From Helianthus annuus (taxonomy: Eukaryota > Streptophyta > Magnoliopsida > Asterales > Asteraceae): 64,000 bases of DNA. Shown here piece by piece: positions 23,362 through 35,266 of the stretch. Made by a program: the position numbers and the translations under genes. The notes under the pieces were generated by a model. That model saw nothing but the letters and a program-made list of their open reading frames with translations, did no database searches and had not been told where the DNA came from. Numbering within the stretch: position 1 is the stretch's first letter; each line of letters starts with the position of its first letter. The stretch is from contig NC_035436.2 in the NCBI RefSeq assembly GCF_002127325.2, positions 107,655,591-107,719,590 of the forward strand. Direction: 5' to 3'.

Positions 23362-24325
23362 TTATGTTCCATCTGGAAAGGCAAGAATTGGGGCATTTGT
23401 TAATCTTTGCTTTAAAATCTTAAAGGCCTCTTCTTGCTTGGGTCCCCATTCAAACTTAACGGTTTTACAGGTTAGCTTACTTAATGGTACAACTATCTTA
23501 GAAAAGTCTATTATGAAACGCCTGTAATACCCAGCTAACCCTAGAAAACTTCTAACTTCTGTGACTGATTGCGGGACCTTCCACTTGGTGATCGCTTCTA
23601 TTTTGGAAGTATCTACGTGAATACCTTCGTGATTCACCATGTGACCTATAAATTGCACTTCTTGTAGCCAAAATTCACACTTCGAGAATTTGGCGTAAAG
23701 CTTTTCTTTCCTTAACAAAGTTAAAAGTACATGTAAATGCTTACGATGCTCATCCTGGCTTTTGGAATAAATAAGTATATCGTCAATAAAGACAATTACA
23801 AATTTATCCAAATATGGCTTACAGATCCTATTCATCATGTCCATAAATGCTGCAGGAGCATTTGTTAGTCCAAATGGCATAACTGTAAACTCATAGTGAC
23901 CATACCTAGTTCTGAAAGCGGTTTTAGGTATGTCTTCTTCTTGTACCTTCAACTGATGATATCCGGAGCGTAAGTCTATCTTAGAGAAATATCTAGCTCC
24001 CTGAAGTTGATCGAAAAGATCATCAATCCTAGGTAATGGGTATCGATTCTTAATAGTAACCTTATTCTCTATAATCGATACACATTCGCATCGAACCATC
24101 TTTCTTCTTTACAAACAACATTGGTGCTCCCCAAGGGGATGAACTAGGTTGTATGAATCCTTTACTTAGCAATTCATCTAGTTGCTTTTTCAGTTCTAAC
24201 ATTTCCGTGGGTGCTAATCGATAAGGTGCTTTAGCTATTGGTGTAGTTCTAGGAATTAAATGACTTCTAAATTCTACTTCCCTATCTAGAGGTAATCCTG
24301 GTAGCTCTTCTGGAAATACATCTGG
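23362..24325 (-). pseudogene. Chromovirus C reverse transcriptase
   Basis: It shows the RT core with [28 protein letters not shown], the [11 protein letters not shown] block and catalytic FIDD, then thumb motifs [12 protein letters not shown] small deletion near 24070 shifts the frame in the YRELNKVT stretch. The N-terminal RT part (24100-24325) is in another frame. Confidence 0.9.
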
Positions 24326-24880
24326 TTATTCTGATACTACAGGAATTTCCTTAAGTTCCTTACCCTTAGTGCTAATGATTACCGAAATCATATACACTAT
24401 TCCTTGCTTTCGTTCATAACTAGCAACTTTCATTACTGAAATGAACTTCGTCGGTTTACGTGGCTTATCTCCTGTAATCATAATTACTTCCCCTGCAGGT
24501 GTATGGATTTCTATGGAATTCTTATCACAAAGGATTCGAGCATGGTTGGCTACTAACCAATACATTCCTAGTACGACATCGAATCCAGCTAAATTCATAG
24601 GCAAAAGGTTTGCAGAAAATTTGTGGCCTGAAAGTTCTATCCTCCCTTCTTGTAAAACCTTATCTATGTTAACAGAGTTACCATCTGTTGTTTCTACCGT
24701 ATAATTCTGCCTAAGTTTGGTTAAGGGTAACTTAAGAGCTTGGCAGAATGAAGTATTTATAAAACTTTGGTTTGCACAAGAGTCAAATAATACTTTCGCA
24801 TAAACATCGTGAACTAGGAACGTACCCGCTATCACGTCCGAAATCAGATCTGCTTCCTGGGTTGTCAGCTGAAAGGCCAT
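24326..24880 (-). pseudogene. Chromovirus C protease with altered active site
   Basis: This is a retropepsin-like domain with the catalytic motif read as LFDSCANQSF instead of the usual DSGA, and GMYWL in place of GMDWL. It ends at a TAA that replaces Tyr in the [13 protein letters not shown] stretch at 24326. The Cys for Gly change next to the catalytic Asp would probably damage the enzyme. Confidence 0.85.
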
Positions 24881-26030
24881 TGCGTTCTTCTTATTAGTTC
24901 CTTCAGCAGGTTTGGTTTTGTTGTCAGCTGGTTTGACCAGTTTAGGGCAGTCTGGTCTAAAATGTCCAGCTTCTCCACAGTTGAAGCAAATTGTTGACTT
25001 CTTTCTTCTGCATTCTTCTTCTTGGTGCCCCGGAATTTTGCAGAAGTTACCCTACCCCTTACAATTTTCCAAAGTGCTTTCTTTTATAGGTACTGCAAAA
25101 TGGAGCAGAGGAGGATTGCCCAGTACCCTTTTTCTTGTAATTACTAATATTACCCCCACGGAAGCCTTGGGTAATCTTTTGAGCCAATTCCTTCTTCTTG
25201 TTTTCTTCTCGCGTGCATACCAGTCCGTCGGTCAAGGTGTTGGCCAATTCCACCGCATCGTCAATAGTGCGGGGTCCCGCGGCTTTAACGATATCACGAA
25301 TCTCGCTAATTAAACCCCAAATATAGCGAGAAATAAGTACCAGTTCTGGCGAGGCCAGAGTTGGTACAATTCTGGCATATTCGAAGAATTTCGAAGTATA
25401 CCCTCGACAATCAACATCCACCATTCGGTGGCTCAGGAACTTATTCGCCATTTGTTCCTTTTCATATTCGGGGCAGAATTTCCTTTCCACCAATCGCTTA
25501 AATTCTTCCCAACTCATGGCATAAGCCATGTCACTTCCTTTGGCTTGCAACATTGTATTCCACCATTCCAATGCCTCTTCCTTGAAGAGGTAGGATGCAT
25601 ACATAACCTTGTCTTCTTTGGCGCATTTACTTATTTTAATTACTGCTTCGGTTTTCTCTAACCAACGCAGTGCAGCAGTCGCCCCTTCATTGCCTGCAAA
25701 TTCAACAGGTTTACAGGCAAGAAATTCTTTATAAGAACAACCAGGTGTCGCAACTTTCATTTTCTTGAGTATTGGGGCTTGAACCACATTATTCTCATTG
25801 TTGCTGCCTCCGTTAACACTGTTATTGAAATTGTCGTCGCGAGTTCGCTTGCTGTGATTGGCTTGCGAAGGTTCAACGGGGTTTTTAACAGCAGCGACAA
25901 TTGTGGGGATAGCGTTGGCTATTCCCTGAGCGACAATGTTTTCTATATCTTGTCTATTAAGGAAATGATCCTCATTATTTTGTTCCGATTGATTAACTTC
26001 ATTGACTGGTTGATTTTCTGCATTTTCCAT
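24881..26030 (-). pseudogene. Chromovirus C gag
   Basis: I chose the start MENAENQP at 26030 because the open frame extends 49 codons upstream without gag features. It has the gag body with WLEKTEAVIKISKC, EALEWWNTML, WEEFKRLVERKFCP and YTSKFFEYARIVP. A stop at about 25056 interrupts the first cysteine-rich region. Past it are CKIPGHQEEEC and a standard CCHC knuckle CFNCGEAGHFRPDC near 24960-25000, in another frame. Confidence 0.88.
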
Positions 26031-26290
26031 CTGAATGATTAACAATACATACAATTTATTACCACAAAATAGATAATAATCAAACATAATAAAGCAATCA
26101 CACATAATCACATCAACACGTATAGCCAAAATTGTCGACTTTGCGACTTTCATATTTTTATATATATTAGTATGCATCGATACACACCAGTTATATTACA
26201 AAAGTTTTATTTTAGTTATTTCACATGATTATATTTTTATTATTTATTATTATTAAACACACCACCACACAACCACAGTCAGTTGGCATT

Positions 26291-26975
26291 TCAGAAACGA
26301 CGCTCCCTCTCGTCGTATTTCCATGAGATCTTCTCCCCCACATCCCGAATTCTATTTCCTGCATCCACCAGTTCCTCACCATAGCGACGAAGTTCAGCTA
26401 TGTTTTCTGTGCTCATAGGTGGGTTTGGTGCATGCTCAGAGTCAAACTGGGGAAAATAGACGTTGGGGTTATTCATGAAATTCTGAAACTGCCAGTCGTT
26501 TATCCACCATTCTTCCAGCTCTCCGAGTAGAAATCATGGGTTGACAATAGGATCTGGGATAGCAGGCTCTAAATTAACTGGAAGTTGTGATTCAGCGGGG
26601 TAATTGAAGAGGTTTTCATCGGCAGGTCCGACGAGGTCACAATTTGCCAGTTTGCGATCGAGCTCCTCCCATGGTGGCATTTCCTGGGCTTGCCCTGAAC
26701 TTTCCCCGATCTCCTTTCCTTTCCCTTTATCCTTAGGATCCTCAGTCTTTTTAACCTTCTCTTTCCTACGCCCACGTTTCCAGTCCACGTTTCCAGTCCA
26801 AGATTCTCCTCCTCTTTTTCGGCTTTGGTTTCTCCTGGGCCTGGGCCTGGAATGTTATTGGTTCCTCAGTATCCGCCTGGTAGCCAGATGGGTTTCCTGT
26901 GGTATCCATATCGGTGGTATGGATAGTAAAGTTTCGGAGTGCCTCCGACAGTTCGTTCATGCTGTTAGCACACAT
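26291..26975 (-). pseudogene. Extra ORF upstream of gag in chromovirus C (broken)
   Basis: Reading leftwards from 26975 (MCANSMNELSEAL...) a frame of about 228 codons runs to 26291. It is broken by a 13-bp tandem duplication (CCACGTTTCCAGT at 26772-26784 and 26785-26797) that shifts it, and by one TGA at about 26534. The product is hydrophilic, rich in Lys, Glu and Pro, and ends in a charged helical stretch (ELRRYGEELVDAGNRIRDVGEKI). It has no known domain. Chromovirus D has a frame in the same place. Confidence 0.55.
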
Positions 26976-27095
26976 GAAGAAACATACACAACTTTAAGTT
27001 AAAATTTTATTTATCAATTTAAATTTTCACAGAACCACAAAAATGGCAATCTAAAAAATTAAGTATTTCTAAATACTTAATTGGCTTAAATCAGT

Positions 27096-27108
27096 GGCTC
27101 TGATACCA
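27096..27108 (-). promoter_or_regulatory. Primer-binding site of chromovirus C
   Basis: Minus-strand TGGTATCAGAGCC, eight bases after the LTR end, is complementary to the 3' end of initiator Met tRNA. Confidence 0.88.
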
Positions 27109-27116
27109 CCTTTTTC

Positions 27117-28404
27117 TGTCACAGCCCCCGGCTGGTTTTACCCGGTCCAGAAGCCGCGGGACAGAAACCCGTGGTATTCTATTTAATTTGGCAGCGGAAG
27201 TTTTGACAGGATCTTTTAAACTGAAAATGCCAATTATTTTATTTCACAATTTTGGGACAAATCCCATAATTTACAATAAAGGAAATTTCACGGGGAAATT
27301 CCCTGTTTATACAAATACATGTTTATTTATTTTATTTGCTGAGCCACGTTCTTCAAGCTGGTTTGCTACGAGACACCTTTCCTGGTTCACAGTAAATCAC
27401 CGGTAACATGTTTAAAAAGATTTTATCAGCGGGAAAATACTGGCGAGTCACTCAGGTCATGTAAAATGACACATTAGTTATAGATTACAGCATAAGAGCG
27501 ATTACAATGGCCCCTATCTTATAATTATCTGGCCCCGTGTCACACCCTGGTGACGATGGTCATACCACCATTGGGTCCTTTCACCCAATAGTGATGATTA
27601 TCACTGTTAAAAGTGAGAAATAATAGTAATGTGCACAATACCCCACTTGCCAGTAATTTAAGATAACCAAGACTTAATCCCTGTAACATATAACTGGAAA
27701 ATATTTAGGTATTTGTAAAACACTTTTGACAAAAGAGAATGACTCACATTGCAAGTTTAACTGGATAGAACCTTGCCTACTGATTTAGCCTTGTAACCTA
27801 ATTAAATAACAATGCACACGGAACTAGGTCAGTAACTTAATACAACATTTATGATAAACTCACGAGATCAAAACCCTCACAACAAATGACAAAGTATAGC
27901 CCGAATTCGAGCAACACTTAAACATCCATCGGATCGGTTTCAATCAATCGGACATTGTATCGTAGCAGTGATCGAGTTAATACCCTGTACTCGTAGCAGC
28001 GTTTCCCTATGCCAAACTATGAATTTAAACAGTATTCTTTGTTTTTTGAAAGTTTTACGAACACAGATGAAAAGGCCATGCTCGGTTCAATTTATAGCTG
28101 AAAATTGGGTTTTACGCAGCCCACGTAAACCCAAGAAAGATCCTACGCGGCCCGCGAGGGCCACCTATTCTACGATTAGGGCTAGCGTGTCACGCGTAGG
28201 TCCACCACGTGTCTGACACGTGGCCTGAACGCTTATCCGGTCAAATCACCTATCTGTCGCGGCCCGCGTAGACTATCTTAAAGTCTTAAGCAGCCCGCGA
28301 GCGACCAAAAAATCTGAATTTCTTGGATTTTTATAAGGATTGGGTTTTAGGGGTCAGGATTTCTACTTACGGGTCGATTTGGGACATTTTTGCAGGTCCT
28401 TACA
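27117..28404 (-). repeat. 5' LTR of chromovirus C (1288 bp)
   Basis: It pairs with 20212-21498. Differences include the stretch after the GGTTCACA block and several CpG-type changes. A TATA-like TATAAATT lies on the minus strand at 28089-28096, with GC-rich inverted repeats upstream (28106-28300). Confidence 0.92.
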
Positions 28405-28839
28405 GATCGTACTTCTAATTTGTTTGGGGTGTATAAGCTTTACATCCGTATACCTTCAAATATGATAATGATGGAGCCCTTCCATGCCATATTTCAAAAG
28501 GTTTCTTATCCACTTTCTTTGGTTTGGGCCATATTTAATATACGAGCCGCGGAGAGCAAAGCGTAACCCCAAAATAATAGAGATAATGCGCTCCTAGCCA
28601 TCATAGATCGAATCATATTTAAATAGAGTTCGATTCCTCCTCTATCGGAACGAAGAACTTTAATTGAGTTGATTTTCTACTTCACTTTTGAAGATTTTGA
28701 ATGTTTCAAAACTTCATCTTTGTGTCTTAACAAGTACACATAACCATAACTACTATAGTTGTCGATAAAAGGTAATGAAGTATCTTTCACCATTCCTAAT
28801 CATTGGCTTAAAATGATTACATACATCCAAATGTATGAT
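28405..28839 (-). pseudogene. Copia F integrase C-terminal piece
   Basis: On the minus strand it shows KKPFEIWHGRAPSLSYLKVYGC-like coding with shifts, then a PNKLEVRS-like end that joins the piece at 20211. Bounded by chromovirus C on the left and the solo Athila LTR on the right. Confidence 0.8.
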
Positions 28840-30023
28840 TGATGTGTGCGAGGTGTTATATATATTAGATGTATATTTTAAGCCCTTTTTACACTTTTAG
28901 TCAAGTTTTAAATTTATAAAACACGATATTTACTAACACTAAACACACATATGGGCAAGTGCACCCATCGTGGACGTAGTATAGTGTTGGTAAGATACCG
29001 AGGTCGTCCAAGGACACAAGAGCTTTTAGTACCGGTTTATCCTCAACGTCTAATCAAATCAAAATGTTAGAAAAAGATTTTAAACTAAGAAAATAAAACT
29101 AACTAAAATGCTGAAAATAAAATAAAAATAAAAACAGATAGACAAGATGAATCACTTGGATCCGACTCGTGTGTTAGTGTAACCTTTGATTATTTTCGCA
29201 CTTTTGCACTTGTTTAAGAGATTATCTTAGTTACTGTAGTAGGCCCCTCTTTTGAAGGTGACGTTACCCTCAACCCAGTAGTTTGAGTCAGCAAGGATAC
29301 AATCCTAAAGGGTCGGATTATTGAAAGATAATTAATTAAGTTATTAATGCATAATGTGGTAGGCCCCTCTTTTGAAGGCGACGTTACCCTCGGCTAAGTA
29401 GTCTGAGTCAGCAGGGATACAGTCCTAAGTAGCCGGGTTAAAGTTTTAATAGTAGTTTAACTTATGAGGGGATCAAAGAGTTTGGACCCCCGCCAACCAA
29501 TACCTTTGGGTATTGAAGGAGGTCCTACTAAATTTGACCCAGGTCCTTTGCAGGATCTATACACTGAACAATGGCAAGACTCTTACCAAACCGTTCCCTT
29601 AACCCCCAACCAGGTAGCCAACATACCTCTATATAGACCGTGGAGATATGAATGGTGAAAATCTTTTATTTTATATAGACAGTAAAATAACGCCAAGACA
29701 CCACGGACAAACGATAAGGAAGAATCACCTTCAACATAAGAAACTAGTAATTAAAGTCATTAATACAAAACCAATTAAAAAGTGCAAAAGATTAAAAATA
29801 AAAAGTTTTACACTAAACACTTGTCTTCACCAAGTGATGTAAGAGACTTAGGCAAACATGGCCTTGGATTGTCAAGAACTCTTACGATCAATCTTGGATC
29901 CCGAGACGACTCACACACTCTATGATGGACAATGGATGATGGTGGTGGATGATGGTGTTATGGTGGTGGTGGGTGGTGGGTGAAGTGTGAGAGAGGTGGT
30001 GTGCCAAGGGATGAGTTGCAAGA
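28840..30023 (-). repeat. Solo Athila LTR, promoter-distal piece
   Basis: It is the minus-strand counterpart of LTR B, from the CACATCA tip inward. With 40279-40771 it makes an LTR of about 1672 bp. No internal Athila sequence is attached on either side. The near-duplication ATGAT/ATTAT (28835-28839 and 40772-40776) fits a 5-bp target duplication with one change. Confidence 0.85.
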
Positions 30024-33000
30024 TGTCACACCCCGACCACGTAGAACATACAAAACGTGGCGGAAACATCGGGGAGTGTTGTAACAGAATCAATTGTTTC
30101 AAATCCATGGCAAATGAAGTTTCGTTTTATAAATCAAACATGAAAGTTTACATTGTCTAAACAAGAATCAAAGTGTACATAACATAAATTAACTAGTTCT
30201 TGTCTCGTTTTAAGTCACTAAGGCACAGGTCCGCCTAAGTATGTCTTGATAAGTCCTATGCATCATCTCTTGAAAACACATGTGAAAATAGGTACGTCAG
30301 CATAAAAATGCCTGTGAGATACATTGGTTTTGAGAAAACGGAATTCATGACTTATGTTTGAGAAAATGTTTAGTCTTGAACCTTGTAATTTGCTTTGTCT
30401 TGTAAATCATTTGAAGATAAGATCAGATGATATGTATAAATAAGAGAACACTGTATGGTTAAATGGATAACCATGTAAAATGAGTTTGTAAAACAATGTC
30501 TCATGAAAAGTGTGTTATTTGTATAAAATGTCATATGTCTCAAATTGAAATGATTCAAATAACGCTACGATATGTAATACCATACAAACACTTATATATA
30601 GGAAGTACCAGCGGCGTATCCACCATGCTTGTATCATATTACACACGCCTCGTTACTTAATCACTTACTCAAACCAAACCATCGAGATGAAGTGTTTAAC
30701 AATGGTAGAAATGTTCATTTATAGTCAAATGTCTATTGTCAAATGTAATCCATGTCAACGGATACAACTGGTTTACACGGTTCAATGGTTACAGACGGTT
30801 CATGAAATCAAAGGGGTAAGACGGTTCACATAGTCAAATGGTTACAACGGTTCAAAATGTAGTGTAATGTGTTCATATGCTAGATGAGCATATGCAACAG
30901 AAATGCATTGTGAAACAATGTACTACGTATGCACACAATGGGCGTACGTAGCATGAAATGTATTGTAGAGTACAACGGTTCAAAATGTAGTATACTGTGT
31001 TCATATGCTGGATGAGCATATGCAACAGATATGCAATGTGAAACAATGTACTACGTATGCACACAATGGGCGTACGTAGCATGAAATGTGATGTAAAGCA
31101 ATGTACTAAGTACGCACACAATGGGCATACATAGCATAAACACAATGAAATCATGTACTATATATGTACTATCGAACATAGCAGCATATGATGTGAAAAC
31201 CGGAAAGCATGAAAGTAGCAAGTAGGCACATGTGTTTCACCCCAAAACAGTTTGGAAAACAGTAAAAGAGGGGTTCAATGTACTCACATTGACTCCTCGA
31301 AAACATGTAAAAGATGGGGTTCAATGTACTCACCTGAGATTGCTTTGAGTTCTTGTATAATAACCAAACAAATGCTAGATCACGGAATATCAAACGGCAC
31401 CTAATAGGTAGCTATGTTAATATACCGGACCAAATCGGAAGGATCGGATAGTACGCGGGTTCGTAAACCAAACGAGTATGGAGACTCGTGTAATATGGTT
31501 TAACAAAGCCTACATACTAAAATGAAACCTAACCTAAGTGCTTGCGACCCATTACGACCCGTTTAGGTCGCTTATGCTACCCTAACGCGTCGTTCGCGTA
31601 GAACGCGTTCGGAACGCCTAACATCGTGACCACAAGGTATAACCTCGGAAGGTTATAGCTATGGTCACCTAATGTGTTTGGTCGGATCCTAAAGATCGAC
31701 CAAATGGGTCGGGTTCGAAAGTATAAGCGATGGTTTAGATCGCTTACCTTACGACCCTATATAAGCACTAAACTAAAAGTGATGAGCTAAGCATGTTAGA
31801 ACATGCTTAACTAAGTTTAGAAAACAGGTTTGACATCAAAACAAACGGCTTTGATGCTCACGAGTAGTTTGGTTACAAAATATGCAAGAATGCACATTTT
31901 GGCCGAAACTACGACCCGTCACTGAGCCTAGTTAACGTGGTGATCAGTAGGTATAGTCACTACGGACTATAACCATCGTGATCACGCTCACGTTATGAAG
32001 TTCCATGAACTTCGCATCGACCATAAGCTGGTCAATGCAGAAAGTCAACAAAACGTTGACTTTCGGACTCGAAAAGCGATAAAAGAGCGAAAGAAGACTT
32101 ACGGAAGGTCCCCGAGTGCTAATCTAGATCAAATAGCTCAGGTATGGAACAATGGTTCCAACTTAGAGCCTTAAGATCAGATTTTGTGGGTTTTTGGAAC
32201 AAAGGGGGGGTATTTATAGGAAAAGTGGAACCGTTAGGATCGTTTATCGAATATCGTGCTGCGATCTCGAGCGTACACTTGTCAAATTCTTGTGGTAAGT
32301 CAGAAATTGCCCCTTGGCTCTTGATTGGGTGAAAGGGCATTGCCTCTTGATCGAACGAAAGGCCAACTGCATTAAATAGATACATTGAATCTGTCTGACA
32401 GTCTCACGCGCCCCGCGTAAGGATTTGGTAAATCCTTACGCGCCCCGCCTAAGGTTCCCAGATCAGAATTTACAATTTTGGTCCCTGCACTTCAGAAACA
32501 CGTATTTTGGCCCATTTTTGGCACGTTTAAGCCCCGTTAACCTCATTTCAAGGCTCTAAGATGAAGTTAAAGTGTAAGGGACATGAAATATGCTCAAAAA
32601 TATTCCGGATGTCGGTTCGTTTGGCTGTACGATTGCGATGTTCGCTTAATTACGACGGAATGCGCATAAGCGCGAAAGACGATCCAAATGACGCGACGAA
32701 TGGATTTTTCTCATGCCAAACACCAAGGCATAATATTATAATGCTTACATAAATTTTTGGATGTCCGGATGTATTCAGAACGTAAGTTATGCGCGAAAGT
32801 GCAAACTTGTGCACTTTTTGACACTTTTAGTCCCTGAATGATCCAAAAGTTTGTTTTAGCATACCAAACACCTCAAAGCCTATTTCTAAGCTATGTAAAG
32901 GATATTTAGGGTATGTTTAACTTATGGACATGTTCCGGAATGTTCGTTATAGTTCAAATTGGCATACTTTTGCAGTTTGTCAAGTTTAGTCCCTGTAAGC

Positions 33001-33294
33001 GAATTAACTTGTTTTTGCTATACCAAAGCCTTCAAAACTTATTTCTAAGTTATGTAAAGGTTATTTAAGGTATGTTGAGTATATGTTGATGTTCCGGAGT
33101 ATTTGTCGCATTAAACTGAGTACGTTTACACACCAGTTTGCGTATAATGCTCTAGAAAGCAATGTAGAGTTTGAAATTGAACAATAATTGATATGTGCAA
33201 AACATACACATATTTATACAAGATCCCAAGTATGAAATACAATATTTCATCGGCTTGGTATTTGTTTGATGGTCGCGGTGACACAGGTGTCACA
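30024..33294 (-). repeat. 3' LTR of gag-only element (3271 bp)
   Basis: On the minus strand it reads TGTGACACC...GGTGTGACA. It contains an imperfect ~128-bp direct repeat (starts 30871 and 30999), TATA on the minus strand at 32211-32218, and a perfect 12-bp hairpin at 32415-32441. Short frames here are simply repeated in the partner LTR. Confidence 0.95.
32415..32441 (-). repeat. Perfect 12-bp hairpin upstream of LTR promoter
   Basis: Arms GCGTAAGGATTT and AAATCCTTACGC with loop GGT. It lies about 200 bp upstream of the TATA box on the minus strand, with GCGCCCCGC blocks on both sides. The same hairpin is at 39399-39425 in the 5' LTR. Confidence 0.85.
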
Positions 33295-33311
33295 GTCTCC
33301 CCTACTTTAGG
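33295..33311 (-). promoter_or_regulatory. Polypurine tract of young gag-only element
   Basis: Minus-strand CCTAAAGTAGGGGAGAC lies directly before LTR start TGTGACACC. Confidence 0.82.
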
Positions 33312-33386
33312 AAATTTCGTCCCGAAATTTATTCGTAGGAGTCTATTTGTGAATTTGCCAAATAACCACCAATGATATGTAAGGCA

Positions 33387-34205
33387 ATATCTTGTCATTT
33401 CCTTAACGGTCATTCTTCCGAAACGAAAATGAACAGACGGGTCATTTTCAATGGTTGCTTCATCAGAATTGGAAATGAAGGATTACACAACGGATATTCA
33501 TTTCCTCAACGGATAATCTTCAGAAACGAAAATGAACAAACGGGGTCATCTTCAACGGTTGCTTCCTCAGAGTTGGAAATGAAGTATTACACAACGGATA
33601 TTCATTTCCTCAACGGATAATCTTCAGAAACGAAAATGAACTAACGGAGTCATCTTCAACGGTTGCTTCCTCAGAGTTGGAAATGAAGGATTACACAACG
33701 GATATTCATTTCCTCAACGGATAATCTTCAGAAACGAAAATGAACAAACGGGGTCATCTTTAACGGTTGCTTCCTCAGAGTTGGAAATGAAGTATTACAC
33801 AACGGATATTCATTTCCTCAACGGATAATCTTCAGAAACGAAAATGAACTAACGGAGTCATCTTCAACGGTTGCTTCCTCAGAGTTGGAAATGAAGGATT
33901 ACACAACGGATATTTATTTCCTCAACGGATAAATCTTCAGAAAAGAAAATGAGCAAACGGGGTCATCTTCAACGGGTATTCTTCAGATTTGGAAATGAAG
34001 GATAAACGGATATTCATTTCCTCAACGGATAAATCTTCAGAACGAAAATGAACAAACGGAGTCATTTTCCTCGACGGGTATTCTTCAGATTTGGAAATGA
34101 AGGATAAACGGATATTCATTTCCTCAACGGATATTCTTCAGAAGTGAAAAATGAATAGCTAGTTCATTTTTCCTCAACGGATGCTTCATCAGAATTGGAA
34201 ATGAA
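33387..34205 (-). repeat. 104-bp tandem repeat array, about 7-8 copies
   Basis: The block CGGATATTCATTTCC recurs at 33491, 33595, 33699, 33803 and 33907 (exact 104-bp steps), then at 34007 and 34109 with shortened units (100 and 102 bp). A first diverged unit starts near 33387. Units are nearly identical in the middle and degenerate at the edges. It lies between the polypurine tract and the hairpin array. The plus-strand relative lacks it. Confidence 0.93.
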
Positions 34206-34390
34206 TAGGGTTAACTCTAGACACATGACAGAACTTCCTGTGATTTCTGTGCACTAAATTCCATAATTATGTATGCATCCATAATTACGTAATCCCTTGC
34301 ACAGTCCGCACAGTTTGTTTTGTAATGTTTTGGGGAAGGATATCAAACTTGTGACGAGGGTGACTAGACTTCCATCGGTTCCTTTTAATT

Positions 34391-34509
34391 AGATCGACAG
34401 GGGATCCTCTTGGTTAGGCCACCAAGGAGTCCTTTCAGCTATATCATCACATGATATCCCTAACCAGATTTTTGGATGAATCTGTTTAGCTAGACCACTC
34501 AAGGGGTCT
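34391..34509 (-). repeat. Array of ~25-bp hairpin units, young element
   Basis: Unit starts are at 34391, 34416, 34441, 34466 and 34492. Clear arms are ATATCAT/ATGATAT, AGATT/AATCT and AGACC/GGTCT. The two outer units are weaker. Confidence 0.72.
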
Positions 34510-35266
34510 AATTATGAAGTAGTACTTTATAATCCGAGGGACTTAACTATAACATAGAAGTCCATTGAGGATTTTAAGTAATACCTTTGGGCATCCTACT
34601 ATGAATCTCTTGTACACGGATATGTAAGATTCTACGAAGATTTGGATAACATAATTTGGATCACACAACAATACATAAGGAAACACATAAGCACATAGTC
34701 ACATAATTGTTGAATTTGATCATAATTTGTTATTAACTTGTTATCGATTGAATACGGATATGGAAACCTGTCGACGGATCTCATTGTTCACTGGAATCTA
34801 TCTGAGAAGATAGAAAGATCTCCCAAAATTCGATTTTTGATTACAAGGAATCACCACATTCGAATGAAGGTATACAACAATTAAAGACTTACGAGAAATT
34901 CCTAGGTACCCTATTAAGGATTTATGGTGGTACCTTGGGTATTCGTCTTGTGTTGTAACCTGCGCCTTGTACTTCGTTTCCTTAGAATAAACGGGTACTT
35001 AGGAATTCCGTGGAAGACGCAAGCGATTATAGAATGGGAGAATTTTGGGGGTAGTTTGTTCCTCAAGGAATACGGTTCCTTGATTGTCGGTATTGCAAGG
35101 GATATGTCGTTTATACATGCAACCATCGAAATACATTGCAATGTAAATGAAAGATTTATTTATAAACAACGATATCAACTGTTCCTTGGATCTTGACAAC
35201 AAAAGAAACTTAATACATAAGACATGATTATTTCTAAACGATGTTGTCTTCTAGTCAGTCGGGTGA
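34510..35266 (-). other. Untranslated region after gag
   Basis: It matches 47586-48340 of the plus-strand element in reverse. No gene is seen; no remains of protease or RT coding were recognised. Confidence 0.65.

Larger units (their letters stand above)
20212..28404 (-). mobile_element. Chromovirus C, complete but decayed (8193 bp)
   Basis: Both LTRs, primer site, polypurine tract and all gag-pol domains are present on the minus strand. The 5-bp duplication GATCG flanks it (20207-20211 and 28405-28409). LTRs differ at several percent of sites by eye, so the insertion is not recent. It sits in the integrase/RT-link coding region of copia F. Confidence 0.93.

Noticed and set aside
30370..31393. 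Several 60-95 codon frames in the LTR of the young gag-only element (repeated at 37354-38377)
   Set aside because: They are repeated only because LTRs are duplicated, lie in non-coding LTR sequence with internal short repeats, and show no domain.
33387..34205. CRISPR-like array
   Set aside because: The units are contiguous 104-bp tandem repeats without unique spacers, within a plant retrotransposon.
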